NCBI GenBank assembly: GCA_003450555.1
Contig: DMFQ01000020.1
Coordinates: 26,532-40,654 of the forward strand
DNA: 14,123 nucleotides
From: Ktedonobacter sp.
GTDB lineage: Bacteria; Chloroflexota; Ktedonobacteria; Ktedonobacterales; Ktedonobacteraceae
Reading direction: 5' to 3'
The translations under genes and the position numbers were made by a program. Positions 1 through 7,831 of this stretch are shown one piece after another. Each line of letters opens with the position of its first letter. Within the stretch, counting starts at the first letter, position 1. Below the pieces are notes generated by a model. The model had not been told where the DNA came from. It saw only the letters and a program-made list of their open reading frames with translations, and ran no database searches.

Positions 1-1
1 A

Positions 2-148
2 GTACAAGCGCCACGCAAGCACCGGGCCAGGTTACGTCAACTTGCCAAGGGGTATGTTCAATCCGTCCAGTGCATGCTATCCCTTCTTCATTGGCTGTCG
101 CTGGCAGGCCAGGTGAAGAGTTCAATATTGTTATCTACGCCAGCGTGA
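2..148 (+). other. Open left edge, possible C-terminal tail of an upstream gene
   Basis: The stretch before pcp is open in more than one plus frame. One frame runs from base 2 to a TGA at 146-148, about 48 residues rich in Arg, Lys and Leu, and ends 20 bases before the pcp start. It could be the 3' end of a truncated upstream gene, but I recognise no family. The pcp frame is also open back to base 1. No terminator or clear promoter is visible. Confidence 0.2.
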
Positions 149-168
149 AATCCAGGAGGTTTAGTTTG

Positions 169-786
169 ATGAAAGTACTGGTGACTGGCTTCGAGCCATT
201 TGGACCCTGGCAACGTAACCCGAGTGGGGAAACAGCGCGGCACCTTGATGGAGCTACGATTGTCGACGCTGAGATCACGGGTATTGTATTGCCGGTATCG
301 TTCCAACGTGCTGCTGCCCCGCTGATTGCCGCCATTGATGAACTACACCCGGATGTCGTACTCAACCTTGGTCAAGGTGGAGCAGTGGGTGTTCGAGTTG
401 AGCGCAATGCGGTCAATCGTTGTCGCGCACCAGAAGGCGGTGATAACGATAGATATGAACCACAAGGCGAAGCCATAGCTACTGGTGGTCCCGAGAACTA
501 TCAATCAACTCTGCCTGTGACGGAAATTGTGGAATTACTCAACAACGTCAAGTTCAATGCCGCTCCATCAGACTTTGCGGGCGAATTTCTCTGCAATTAC
601 GTGATGTACACGACACTTCATCATATTGCCACACAGCAACTTCCTACGCGAGCTGGTCTGATCCATGCTTCTCCATTGCGAGAAGAGGTGCCCGATCTTA
701 CCAATGGCAAGGGCATGCGCCTCAAAAAATGGATAGATTTTGCCGAGTCTGTACTGTATTTGTTGCGCACCTCGATAATGGTCTAA
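169..786 (+). CDS. pcp: Pyroglutamyl-peptidase I (pyrrolidone-carboxylate peptidase)
   Basis: This is a cytosolic cysteine peptidase of family C15 that removes N-terminal pyroglutamate from peptides. The start at 169 follows AGGAGGT at 154-160 and gives 205 residues, close to the usual 200-215; the frame is open further upstream but lacks a better ribosome site. The N-terminus MKVLVTGFEPFG is the family hallmark. By comparison with characterised enzymes, the catalytic triad is Glu78 (in VRVERNAVN), Cys142 (in EFLCNYVMY) and His166 (in GLIHASPL), and all three are present. The gene is convergent with the metallo-hydrolase gene and separated from it by a long hairpin. Free pyroglutamate or peptides could link it to glutamate metabolism together with the nearby RocA-like enzyme, but the genes are on opposite strands, so this is only suggestive. 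Confidence 0.93.
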   Translation: MKVLVTGFEPFGPWQRNPSGETARHLDGATIVDAEITGIVLPVSFQRAAAPLIAAIDELHPDVVLNLGQGGAVGVRVERNAVNRCRAPEGGDNDRYEPQGEAIATGGPENYQSTLPVTEIVELLNNVKFNAAPSDFAGEFLCNYVMYTTLHHIATQQLPTRAGLIHASPLREEVPDLTNGKGMRLKKWIDFAESVLYLLRTSIMV

Positions 787-836
787 AGAATTGACAATGG
801 ACGATCACAAGGCGTCTATTGTGCTTTATGGCGCTC

Positions 837-898
837 TATGTGCAAATGCCAGTGCCTATGGTTTGGGTAAACTGAATGGGCACTGGCATTTGCACATA
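837..898. terminator. Perfect 20-bp inverted repeat between convergent genes, probable bidirectional terminator
   Basis: Arms at 837-856 and 879-898 are perfect reverse complements over 20 bp, beginning TATGTGCAAATG on the left. The 22-base loop contains a smaller GTTT/AAAC hairpin at 861-872. It lies 50 bases after the pcp stop and ends three bases before the stop codon of the convergent metallo-hydrolase. Position and strength suggest a shared terminator, although neither strand has a good T-run after the stem. Alternatives are an mRNA-stabilising hairpin or a dispersed palindromic repeat. Confidence 0.6.
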
Positions 899-901
899 TA
901 T

Positions 902-1837
902 TTAGAGTCGTTCCGGGTGTTTCTTACGCCAATAGCGCATATAGCCCTGAACGGTCATGGCATAATTCGATGCGATCTCGTATCTCTGCAATGCGTGAGA
1001 GTCGCGTGCAATCTTTTGGAGTTCAGGTTGGGTCTTCTCAATGAGTGACGCAATGATCTCAGCCTCGTCCTTGCCTTTGCGCATGGCTTCCAGGACAAAA
1101 TCTCCCCACGCGCTGAGCTTTTCGCGCAGTCGGCCAAAATGTTGCGAGATATTCTTGACTGCGCCAAAGTGTCCAAGGTAAAGAATATCGGGGCGCAAGC
1201 TATGTATCAGACTGATGCTGTCCGACCAGGCTTCAAGATCAAGGTCAGGAGGGGGGGTAGGTGGCTTTACATAATCGACGCCAGGGAGTTTCACACCTGC
1301 CACGTCACCTGCAAACAACTCGCCGGAATGTGCATCGAAAAAGATAACATGATGTACGGCATGGCCAGGAGTATAATGTACTTCAAGCCGACGGCCCGCT
1401 ACTTTGAGGATATCTCCTCCTTCGATGGTATGAAGCCGACTTTCGGGCGTTGATTCGATCTTTCCCCAGAGCATGTGCATGCGCTCTCCGTAGATGCGCG
1501 CTGCACTGGCGATTACCTTTGAGGTATCACTGAGATGAGGAGCGCCTTTGCTGTGCACGTACACCTGTGCCTTTGGTAGTTGCCGTACCAGTGAGCCTGT
1601 TGCTCCAGCGTGATCCAGGTGAACGTGGGTTGGCAGGATATGCGTCACATCCTGCGGGTCAAAACCGGCTGCGCGAATTGATGCCAGTAACTGCTCAAGC
1701 ATACTGCCTGGACCAGGATCGATAATTGCGAGTTCGTTCTCCCCAGCAAGGAGATATGAGCCGATAATCTCGTCTTCGCCGAGGAACGGCAGAGAAACCT
1801 GCCATGCCCCGGAACTAATTTGTGTAATCTTTGCCAA
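902..1837 (-). CDS. MBL-fold metallo-hydrolase
   Basis: This is a 311-residue metallo-beta-lactamase-fold hydrolase. The zinc motif is THVHLDH with His71, His73, Asp75 and His76. Further ligands are His159 (in TPGHA), Asp178 (in FAGDVAG) and His223 (in LGHFG), so the dinuclear metal site looks complete. The C-terminal 90 residues are helical and resemble the extension of the glyoxalase II-like/LACTB2-like group, but the substrate cannot be named. The start is TTG at 1837, preceded by GGGAGG with a 7-base gap and an in-frame TAG just upstream, so no longer form is possible. It begins 14 bases after the stop of the upstream aldehyde dehydrogenase and is almost certainly co-transcribed with it. 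A thioester or lactone hydrolase is possible. Confidence 0.88.
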   Translation of the reverse strand: MAKITQISSGAWQVSLPFLGEDEIIGSYLLAGENELAIIDPGPGSMLEQLLASIRAAGFDPQDVTHILPTHVHLDHAGATGSLVRQLPKAQVYVHSKGAPHLSDTSKVIASAARIYGERMHMLWGKIESTPESRLHTIEGGDILKVAGRRLEVHYTPGHAVHHVIFFDAHSGELFAGDVAGVKLPGVDYVKPPTPPPDLDLEAWSDSISLIHSLRPDILYLGHFGAVKNISQHFGRLREKLSAWGDFVLEAMRKGKDEAEIIASLIEKTQPELQKIARDSHALQRYEIASNYAMTVQGYMRYWRKKHPERL

Positions 1838-1851
1838 GGAGAGACCTCCCT

Positions 1852-3429
1852 CTATTTTTTAGTCGAGATGGCTTTTGCCTGAGTGAAGAGCAGGAGATAA
1901 TCTCTGCCGCCCGCTTTAGAGTCAGTACCAGACATATTGAACCCACCGAAGGGGTGGACGCCGACGAGCGCACCGGTACATTTACGATTGAAGTACAGGT
2001 TCCCCACGTGGTACTCCTCTTTTGCGCGTTCAATGCGTTGCGTATCCTGTGAGTAGAGCGATCCTGTCAGTCCATACTCGGTGCCGTTAGCAATCTGCAT
2101 GGCATCATCAAAGTCTTTTGCTTTTATCACAGCCAGCACTGGTCCAAAAATCTCTTCCTGGGCAACGCGTGCATGTGGGTCTACATCCGCAATCACGGTT
2201 GGCTCAATGAAGTAGCCAGGGCTATGATGTCCTCCACCTACTACCAGACGGCCCTCACCTTTGCCAATCTCGATATACTCGGTAATCTTCTTCATGGCAT
2301 TCTCATCGACTACTGGTCCGATGAGTGTCTCTGGCTCGGTGACTTCGCCTATCGTCAATTGCTTCGTTTTCTCGACAACCTTTTGCAAGACCTGGTCATA
2401 GACCTTGTCAACAATGATGGCGCGCGAGCCGGCAGAGCACTTCTGCCCCTGGAAGCCAAACGCGGAAGCGACAATACCCGAGGCGGCGGCCTCAAGGTCG
2501 GCTGTTTCGTCCACAACGACAGCATCTTTCCCACCCATTTCCAGGATGGTGCGTTTCAGCCAGCGCTGTCCCCTGTGTGGCTTCGCTGCCAACTCATTGA
2601 TGCGCAAACCCACGTCACGCGAACCTGTAAAGGCGATAAAACGCACCTGGAGATTTTCAATCAAGGCATCGCCGATGGTTGATCCGGAGCCAGTCAGGAA
2701 GTTGACCACGCCCGCGGGCAACCCTACCTCTTCCAGTACATTCATGAACTGCGCGGCGATAGCTGGTGATGTACTGGCAGGTTTGAGTACGGCCGCGTTG
2801 CCAGTCACAAAGGCTGCGCTGGTCATACCAACCATGATGGCGCAGGGGAAATTCCAGGGGGGAATGACCGCGCCGACACCGAGGGGAACGTAGACAAGCT
2901 CGTTATCTTCTCCCTCGATCTGTGTGAGAGGATGTTCTCCCGCCAGGCGGATCATCTCGTGTGCATAAAATTCCATAAAGTCGATAGCTTCCGCCGTATC
3001 GCCATCGGCCTCAGCCCAGCTCTTGCCGACTTCGTAGATCATCCAGGCATTAAAATGAAAACGGCGCTGGCGCATCAAATCAGCAGCGGCGAAGAGATAC
3101 CTCGCGCGCTCTTCAGCCGAAACGCGTTTCCAGCTTTCGAAAGCGTTCGCCGCGGCCTGCACCGCTTCGTTAGCCTGTTCAATGGTGGCTCGTGAAAAAT
3201 AGCCAATTACCTGGTCGGGATGCGAAGGATTGACAGAGGCGAAGGTGTCCTTGTTCGTGATCTTCTTGCCTCCGATAATAAGCGGGTATGTGCGTCCAAG
3301 CTCTCTCTTGACCTGCTCCAGGGCTTCTATCTGAGCCTTGCGGTTCTCTTCTTTGCTAAAGTCGATGAAGGGTTGATTCTTAAATGGCGTCTGAGCGCGT
3401 GTTACCGCGCTTTCGATGGTGTTTTTCAT
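1852..3429 (-). CDS. rocA: L-glutamate gamma-semialdehyde dehydrogenase (1-pyrroline-5-carboxylate dehydrogenase), RocA type
   Basis: This NAD-dependent aldehyde dehydrogenase would oxidise glutamate gamma-semialdehyde, in equilibrium with pyrroline-5-carboxylate, to glutamate as the last step of proline and arginine breakdown. The protein is 525 residues, close to Bacillus RocA (about 515). Visible motifs are IPPWNFP with Asn193, FTGSRDVG (267-274), LEMGGKDAVVVD with the general base Glu297, and FGFQGQKCSA with the nucleophile Cys331. The C-terminal PFGGFNMSGTDSKAGG (493-508) is typical of the P5C dehydrogenase branch. The start at 3429 has AAGGAG eight bases upstream; a longer in-frame ATG at 3492 lacks a ribosome site and adds residues not expected in the family. 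No proline dehydrogenase gene is present in the window. It is the first gene of a two-gene operon with the metallo-hydrolase. Confidence 0.92.
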   Translation of the reverse strand: MKNTIESAVTRAQTPFKNQPFIDFSKEENRKAQIEALEQVKRELGRTYPLIIGGKKITNKDTFASVNPSHPDQVIGYFSRATIEQANEAVQAAANAFESWKRVSAEERARYLFAAADLMRQRRFHFNAWMIYEVGKSWAEADGDTAEAIDFMEFYAHEMIRLAGEHPLTQIEGEDNELVYVPLGVGAVIPPWNFPCAIMVGMTSAAFVTGNAAVLKPASTSPAIAAQFMNVLEEVGLPAGVVNFLTGSGSTIGDALIENLQVRFIAFTGSRDVGLRINELAAKPHRGQRWLKRTILEMGGKDAVVVDETADLEAAASGIVASAFGFQGQKCSAGSRAIIVDKVYDQVLQKVVEKTKQLTIGEVTEPETLIGPVVDENAMKKITEYIEIGKGEGRLVVGGGHHSPGYFIEPTVIADVDPHARVAQEEIFGPVLAVIKAKDFDDAMQIANGTEYGLTGSLYSQDTQRIERAKEEYHVGNLYFNRKCTGALVGVHPFGGFNMSGTDSKAGGRDYLLLFTQAKAISTKK

Positions 3430-3480
3430 CACATAAACTCCTTGAAAACACTTTGTTGTGTGGGACAGTTTCTTTTCTTC

Positions 3481-3510
3481 ATTGTATCTCATAAGAGCGG
3501 GATATGGTAA
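3481..3510 (-). promoter_or_regulatory. Candidate sigma70-type promoter for rocA
   Basis: Read on the minus strand, TTACCA (3505-3510) and TACAAT (3481-3486) are separated by 18 bases and lie about 50 bases before the rocA start. The -10 box is good and the -35 box is only fair (4 of 6). No competing promoter is obvious in the leader. Confidence 0.35.
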
Positions 3511-3796
3511 GAGTGTGCAAATAAAACTCTATGTTATGAATCCAGGTGTCCTCGTGAATTTTGGACGAATACCGCTGAATTTAAGCGATAAAATTTTTCG
3601 CAAGGGATTAGCTTCCTGGTATTGAGTTGGCTTGTTGATACATTCCAAAGTACCCTGTAGATTACGGAGCCAGTGACCGAGCTGCCATAGGTGAAGAATG
3701 CGGTCACTTTGTTTCCGTCGGACTTTGCCGCGCCAAGGTGTGCTGCATGCTTTGTAAAGGACCATCCCTCCCTCTTCTCTGACCTGTCAAGGGGAA

Positions 3797-3815
3797 TATG
3801 ACAGAAGATGTCATA
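3797..3815. promoter_or_regulatory. 7-5-7 palindrome upstream of the LLM oxidoreductase, candidate operator
   Basis: TATGACA and TGTCATA form perfect 7-bp arms around a 5-base spacer (GAAGA). This is the dimension expected for a dimeric winged-helix or TetR/GntR-type regulator. A TATACT box at 3825-3830 lies 10 bases downstream and could be the -10 element, although no good -35 box is spaced correctly. The site is 63 bases before the LLM gene start, so it is placed to control that gene. Confidence 0.45.
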
Positions 3816-3878
3816 ATGTCACGGTATACTGCTCATAGTGAGTTTGAAAAAGTTGAGTCCGAGAGGAAGGAGGTTACT

Positions 3879-4739
3879 ATGCAGTATGGTCTTTCTCTTC
3901 CGAATGGAGGGGTGTGCGGTGATGCACGGGTGCTGGCCGAGTTGGGGTGCCTGGCGGAGGAGGCGGGATGGGATGGGGTGTTTGTCGAGGATTATATTGT
4001 GCATCAGAGCGATGGGGCGGTGCCAACCTGCGATCCATGGATCGCGCTGGCGGCGATGGCTGTTGGCACGAAGCAGATCAGGTTGGGCACATCGGTGACG
4101 CCGCTAAACAGGCGACGACCGTGGAAGGTAGCCCGCGAGGCGGTGGCCCTGGATCAATTATCGAACGGGCGCTTTATTCTGGGTGTCGGCTCAGGCGATG
4201 TAGGTGAGGCGGGCTTCAGCCGGGTCAATGAGGTGAGGGATGCGAAAGAGCGAGCGAAGATACTGGACGAGGCGCTGGATATCATCCTGGGGTTGTGGAG
4301 CGGAGAGCCATTCAGTTACCAGGGGCACTATTTTCAGGTGCAGGAGATGACATTTTTACCGACGCCGGTACAACAACCGCGCATTCCAATCCTGGTAGGT
4401 GGCGGCTGGCCGCTGAAGGGACCATCGCTGCGGGCGGCGCGTTATGATGGATGCTGTCTTTACAAGCAGCATGAGCCGGGAGATGCCAGTGATTGGACGC
4501 CTGAGGAGGTGCGAGTCCTCAAGACGTTCATGGAGAGCCAGAGAAGTGAACAGCTTACAACAAAGCCATACGAGATAAAGCTGGGAGGACGGAGCCGCTC
4601 TGAAGATTGGGAGCAGGATCGCGCTCTGATGAAGTCGTTGGCCGAGGCGGGAGTCACCTGGTGGGTGGAGTATGTGCCTGCTGGCGAGTTAGAAACAATG
4701 CGCGAGAGCGTGAAACGCGGACCATTACGGATTGATTAG
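3879..4739 (+). CDS. LLM-class flavin-dependent oxidoreductase
   Basis: This is a bacterial-luciferase-like (TIM barrel) oxidoreductase of 286 residues that probably uses F420 or reduced FMN. The N-terminal MQYGLSLPNGG strand, the segment GWDGVFVEDY (about 34-43), the segment IRLGTSVTPLNRRRPWKVAREAV... (from about 68) with its Arg-Arg-Arg-Pro-Trp turn, and LDQLSNGRFILGVGSGD are all typical. A later ILVGGGWPLKG segment (about 174-184) forms the phosphate-binding part. The start at 3879 is fixed by AAGGAGG at 3867-3873; an upstream in-frame ATG at 3798 would lie inside the palindrome and has no ribosome site. It is transcribed alone and is convergent with the fuconolactonase gene. The substrate cannot be inferred, and no link to the fucose genes is evident. 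Confidence 0.87.
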   Translation: MQYGLSLPNGGVCGDARVLAELGCLAEEAGWDGVFVEDYIVHQSDGAVPTCDPWIALAAMAVGTKQIRLGTSVTPLNRRRPWKVAREAVALDQLSNGRFILGVGSGDVGEAGFSRVNEVRDAKERAKILDEALDIILGLWSGEPFSYQGHYFQVQEMTFLPTPVQQPRIPILVGGGWPLKGPSLRAARYDGCCLYKQHEPGDASDWTPEEVRVLKTFMESQRSEQLTTKPYEIKLGGRSRSEDWEQDRALMKSLAEAGVTWWVEYVPAGELETMRESVKRGPLRID

Positions 4740-4787
4740 CTTGCTGCAGCACTAAAGCTCTTCATGAATAAAAACGAGATTGCGTGA

Positions 4788-5651
4788 TTATTTACTCATG
4801 CGATAGAAGCGGCTTGCGTTCTCTGCCCATAATTTGCGCCTGGCTGAGACCGGCAATTGGGCGGTGAGCGCTGCCAATGTCTCGTACCAGCGACGGTACG
4901 GAGAAGCGAGCAAGGCAACGGGCCAGTCACTGCCGAACAGGACGCGCTCTTCCCCGAAGGCCTCTAACGCGACATTAATGAACGGTGCCAGATCGGCGGG
5001 CTGCCAGCCTTCGTGGTCGGCCTCGGTCACCATGCCGCTGATTTTACAGACGACGTTCGGCAACTCAGCGAGTTTGCTCAGATCTGCCTGCCAGGGATCG
5101 AGCAAGTGCTGTTTGATATCTGGCTTCCCCAGGTGATCCAGGATAAAGGCTGTGTCTGGGCAGCGACGCACCAGCTTGATGACAGACGGTAGTTGCCAGT
5201 GTTTGATACAGAGGTCAAACGAAAGGTTATACTGCGCCAGCAGGCGCACTCCCGCGACAAAATCGGGCCGCAGGCAGAAATCCGGCTCAGCTTCGTCCTG
5301 GAGGTTGCGCCGAACTCCTTTAATGAGAGGCGAGATGGCTAGCAGGGACGCCAGGTGCTCGCGAACGGCGTCGCCGCGCTCAACCGGGGCCGCAGCAACG
5401 ATCGCTTGCAAACGCGGCTCATTTTGGGCAAGTTCCACGACATGACGCGCCTCACGCAAGGCCTCCTGCGGCTCAACACCCACCTCGATATAGACCATCG
5501 CTATGATGGGGAGACCCTGCGTCTGCTCGCGGTATTCTTGCAAGCCATAGGGCCGATTTAAGCGGGAAATGTCCGCCAGCCAGGGCATACTGAACTGCGT
5601 GGGATTCCATAGATGCACATGCGCATCAACAATGGGAAGCATTTCGGTCAT
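4788..5651 (-). CDS. Amidohydrolase-family lactonase, probable L-fuconolactonase
   Basis: This is a 287-residue TIM-barrel metal-dependent hydrolase of the amidohydrolase 2 family (COG3618 type), which includes L-fucono-1,5-lactonase. It would open L-fuconolactone to L-fuconate. The metal-binding motif DAHVHLWNP carries His11 and His13. Other family landmarks are GVRRNLQDE (112-120), LDHLGKPDI with His173, [10 protein letters not shown] (202-211) and LFGSDWPVA with Asp242. The ATG at 5651 has AGAGGA seven bases upstream; an internal Met4 is a weaker choice. It is the last gene of the fucose operon, 74 bases after the aldo/keto reductase. The operon context, with an L-fuconate dehydratase upstream, is the main reason for naming the substrate; related sugar lactones are possible. 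Confidence 0.82.
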   Translation of the reverse strand: MTEMLPIVDAHVHLWNPTQFSMPWLADISRLNRPYGLQEYREQTQGLPIIAMVYIEVGVEPQEALREARHVVELAQNEPRLQAIVAAAPVERGDAVREHLASLLAISPLIKGVRRNLQDEAEPDFCLRPDFVAGVRLLAQYNLSFDLCIKHWQLPSVIKLVRRCPDTAFILDHLGKPDIKQHLLDPWQADLSKLAELPNVVCKISGMVTEADHEGWQPADLAPFINVALEAFGEERVLFGSDWPVALLASPYRRWYETLAALTAQLPVSARRKLWAENASRFYRMSK

Positions 5652-5725
5652 GGATAGGTCCTCTCTTTAGCAAGGTGGGCGTAATAAGACAGAAAAGGTA
5701 GACTCCTCGTGAGAGGCAAACTTTT

Positions 5726-6676
5726 TCAGGATCGGTAAATGGCATCGAGTTCAGTCCAAAGTTCATGCGTGATCGGCTGTTGTGCCAGCTTCAACGTCTC
5801 TGTAAGCCGCTCGGGACGAGTCATGCCAACAATCGTGGACGAAATGCGCGCATCCCGCAGCGAGAACTGCAGCGCTGCAGCTGCCAACGGCAGGCCATAG
5901 CGCTCACAGGCCTCTTCCATCTGCCTGGCGTGTCGAAGCAGTTCGGGCGACGCCTGACCATACATATAACGTGGATAGGCGCGTGGCCCTTTCGCCAGGA
6001 TGCCGCTGCCATATGGCGCAGCATTCAGGGCTGCAACTCCACGGCGCGCGCATACCTCCCAGAATGGTTCAGCCTCTCTGTTGAGGAGCGTGAAGCGGTT
6101 ATGCGAAATAGCCGCCTCAAAGAGGCCAGTTTCGACAAAGCTGATCATCATGTCGATTGGGCCACCGGCAACACCCAGGTGGGCGATCAAGCCCTCTTCT
6201 TTACATTGCTGTAGTATCTCGACGGGCCCACCCGGCTGCATGGCCTCTGCAAAGGAGATATGCTCAGGGTCGTGGAGATAAACGAGTTGCAGTTGCTCAA
6301 GGCCCAGCAGGCGCAGGCTGCGCTCAACGCTGCGTCGCATCTGCGCGCCGGTAAAGATGCCGGTCTGCATATCACGGTCGGCCTTGGTTGCCAGCACAAA
6401 GCCGGACGGAAGTCCACCAAACTCGCGGAGCACGATGCCGAGGCGGCGCTCGCTCTCACCTTCGCCATAGGATGCGGCGGTATCCAGGAAGTTGAAGGGA
6501 CCTGCGAAGCAAGCACGGACCGTGGCTATGGCTCGCTCCTCGGGGACTTCGTAGGAGAAGGTCTGGGGCATATTCCCCAGCGGTGCACAGCCGATACAGA
6601 TGGGCGTCACCTGCAGGCCTGTCGAGCCTAACGGGCGCAGGGCTTGCGGCCCTGAAGCTTTTGCTTGAAAAGACAT
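5726..6676 (-). CDS. Aldo/keto reductase, probable L-fucose 1-dehydrogenase (D-threo-aldose 1-dehydrogenase type)
   Basis: This is a 316-residue NAD(P)-dependent aldo/keto reductase. The catalytic tetrad is Asp65, Tyr70 (in NFLDTAASYGEGESE), Lys98 (in VLATKADRD) and His135 (in LVYLHDPEH). The segment PLGSTGLQVTPICIGCAPLGNM and the tail SSTIVGMTRPERLTETL fit the D-threo-aldose/L-fucose dehydrogenase branch, which oxidises L-fucose at C1 to L-fuconolactone. It has a good AAAGGAG site before ATG 6676 and follows the SDR gene by 32 bases. Next to a fuconolactonase and a fuconate dehydratase, the first oxidation step is the natural role. Pyridoxal 4-dehydrogenase, from the same branch, is a less likely alternative. 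Confidence 0.82.
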   Translation of the reverse strand: MSFQAKASGPQALRPLGSTGLQVTPICIGCAPLGNMPQTFSYEVPEERAIATVRACFAGPFNFLDTAASYGEGESERRLGIVLREFGGLPSGFVLATKADRDMQTGIFTGAQMRRSVERSLRLLGLEQLQLVYLHDPEHISFAEAMQPGGPVEILQQCKEEGLIAHLGVAGGPIDMMISFVETGLFEAAISHNRFTLLNREAEPFWEVCARRGVAALNAAPYGSGILAKGPRAYPRYMYGQASPELLRHARQMEEACERYGLPLAAAALQFSLRDARISSTIVGMTRPERLTETLKLAQQPITHELWTELDAIYRS

Positions 6677-6708
6677 ACTTTGCTCCTTTCCCTCATCGTC
6701 TGGTCTGT

Positions 6709-7485
6709 TTACTTCGCTGTCCAGCCACCATCTATGACAAGCGCTGAGCCCGTCACAAAGGCTGCCTCGTCCGAGGCGAGGTAGAGCGCAGCATAGGCGA
6801 TCTCATCCGGTCGTCCCATGCGTCCGATAGGCTGGCGCGCGTGGAGTTGGCCGCGTGCCTCATCCTCGTGGCCTGCGAAATGGCGTTGCAGGTAGCCTTC
6901 CACAAATGGCGTATGCACGGTGCCGGGGCAGATAGCGTTGCAGCGAATCCCTTGCGTGACGAAGTCGATAGCAATCGAGCGCGTCAGCGCCAGCACAGCC
7001 CCCTTGCTTGCGCTATAGGGCAGGCGCCGGTCGATGCCGATAGTGGCTGCAACCGAGGACATATTGATGATCACGCCGCCGACCGGTGACTGGGCCAGCA
7101 TCTGTCGTACCGCTTCGCGTGCACAGAGGAAGACGCCGCGCGCATTCACATGCATTACACGCTCCCAGTCCTCCAGGCTGGTCTCCAGGATATTGCCAAC
7201 GTGGCTGATGCCGGCATTATTGACGAGGATATCGAGTCGGCCCTCTGTAGCTGCGATCTGCTCTAGCGTGGCCTTGACCTGGGATTCCTCAGCAACATCG
7301 AGTTGTTGCGCGCGCGCACTCCCTCCGTTGGCCTGAATTTCACCGGCAACCCGTACCGCCGCATCCAGTTTGATGTCGGCAAGAATGACGTGCGCGCCCT
7401 GCTGCGCGAAGAGTCGCGCGATTTGCTCGCCAATGCCCGAGCCTGCCCCTGTCACGAAGGCGATTTTCTTATCTAAACGAAACAC
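6709..7485 (-). CDS. SDR-family oxidoreductase, probable 2-keto-3-deoxy-L-fuconate dehydrogenase
   Basis: This is a classical short-chain dehydrogenase of 258 residues. It has the cofactor motif TGAGSGIG (12-19), Asp37 after the second strand (favouring NAD over NADP), NNAG (89-92), Asn114, Ser143/144, Tyr157 and Lys161. CPGTVHTPFVEGYL (186-199) is shared with the dehydrogenases acting on 2-keto-3-deoxy-L-fuconate and related sugar acids. The start is GTG at 7485 with a purine-rich AAGGAAAGGAA leader. It lies between the mutarotase and aldo/keto reductase genes in the operon. Its expected job is oxidation of 2-keto-3-deoxy-L-fuconate at C4. An alternative is that it, and not the aldo/keto reductase, oxidises L-fucose. 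Confidence 0.82.
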   Translation of the reverse strand: MFRLDKKIAFVTGAGSGIGEQIARLFAQQGAHVILADIKLDAAVRVAGEIQANGGSARAQQLDVAEESQVKATLEQIAATEGRLDILVNNAGISHVGNILETSLEDWERVMHVNARGVFLCAREAVRQMLAQSPVGGVIINMSSVAATIGIDRRLPYSASKGAVLALTRSIAIDFVTQGIRCNAICPGTVHTPFVEGYLQRHFAGHEDEARGQLHARQPIGRMGRPDEIAYAALYLASDEAAFVTGSALVIDGGWTAK

Positions 7486-7504
7486 CTGTATTTCCTTTCC
7501 TTCA

Positions 7505-7829
7505 CTAGTCAGTATGGAACACTTGCTTCATCGTGGCCCACCATTCACCAGGTGCCAGTGTCTGCAGCGGTGCTTGTGTTGGCTCGGTTAAGGTCCACCA
7601 TTCGCGCGTTTTGGGGTCCGCAGCCATCTTCGCCATATCGGCCTCGTAATCGTCGCCGATATATTCGAAATAGGCAAAGAGTAGCTCGCCGTGGCGAAAA
7701 ATGCTGTAGTTTACGAATGTTGCAGGCATGAATCGTTGCCAGCACTTCGGGCCAAACGGCGGCATGCAGACGTTCGTATGCTTCGATTTGGTCCGATTTC
7801 AGGCCTATGATCTGGCCTATCCGGCGCAT
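7505..7829 (-). pseudogene. Sugar mutarotase (RhaM/DUF718 family), interrupted by a one-base frameshift
   Basis: Two overlapping minus-strand frames together make one complete L-rhamnose/L-fucose mutarotase-like protein. The first frame starts at ATG 7829, with AAGGAG upstream, and supplies MRRIGQIIGLKSDQIEAYE, then LHAAVWPEVL and IHACNIR. Tyr18 and His22 match the positions of the RhaM catalytic residues. The second frame supplies NYSIFRHGELLFAYFEY, REWWTLTEP and the C-terminus ending at 7505. The switch falls at the AAA read from 7710-7712: removing one A restores a 107-residue protein, near the family's usual 104. Such enzymes interconvert alpha and beta anomers of 6-deoxyhexoses. It starts two bases after the dehydratase stop, so it belongs to the operon. 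A real mutation and an assembly or sequencing error cannot be told apart here; no programmed slippery site is evident. Confidence 0.85.
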
Positions 7830-7831
7830 GA

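Larger units (their letters stand above)
3430..3878. other. Intergenic region of about 450 bp with one unrecognised small ORF
   Basis: This gap separates the divergent rocA and LLM oxidoreductase genes. A minus-strand ORF (3529-3765, 78 codons) has a basic, Trp-containing middle (RKQSDRILHLWQLGHW). It has no convincing ribosome site and I do not recognise it. It may be chance, or the remnant of a transposase-like gene. The promoter for rocA lies at the left end, and an operator-like palindrome with a possible -10 box lies at the right end. No RNA gene or clear terminator was seen. Confidence 0.4.

Noticed and set aside
2173..2893. Long plus-strand open frames opposite rocA
   Set aside because: They are antisense to a clearly conserved dehydrogenase, overlap one another, and have no family features.
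3529..3765. Minus-strand 78-codon ORF in the rocA/LLM gap, with a basic Trp-rich segment
   Set aside because: No ribosome site and no recognisable family. It is mentioned under the intergenic region but not called as a gene.
4738..4760. AGCTT/AAGCT stem after the LLM gene as a terminator
   Set aside because: Only five base pairs with a 12-base loop and no T-run.
7700..7720. Programmed frameshift in the mutarotase gene
   Set aside because: No slippery heptamer, stop codon, or downstream structure is evident at the shift, and the family is normally a single frame.
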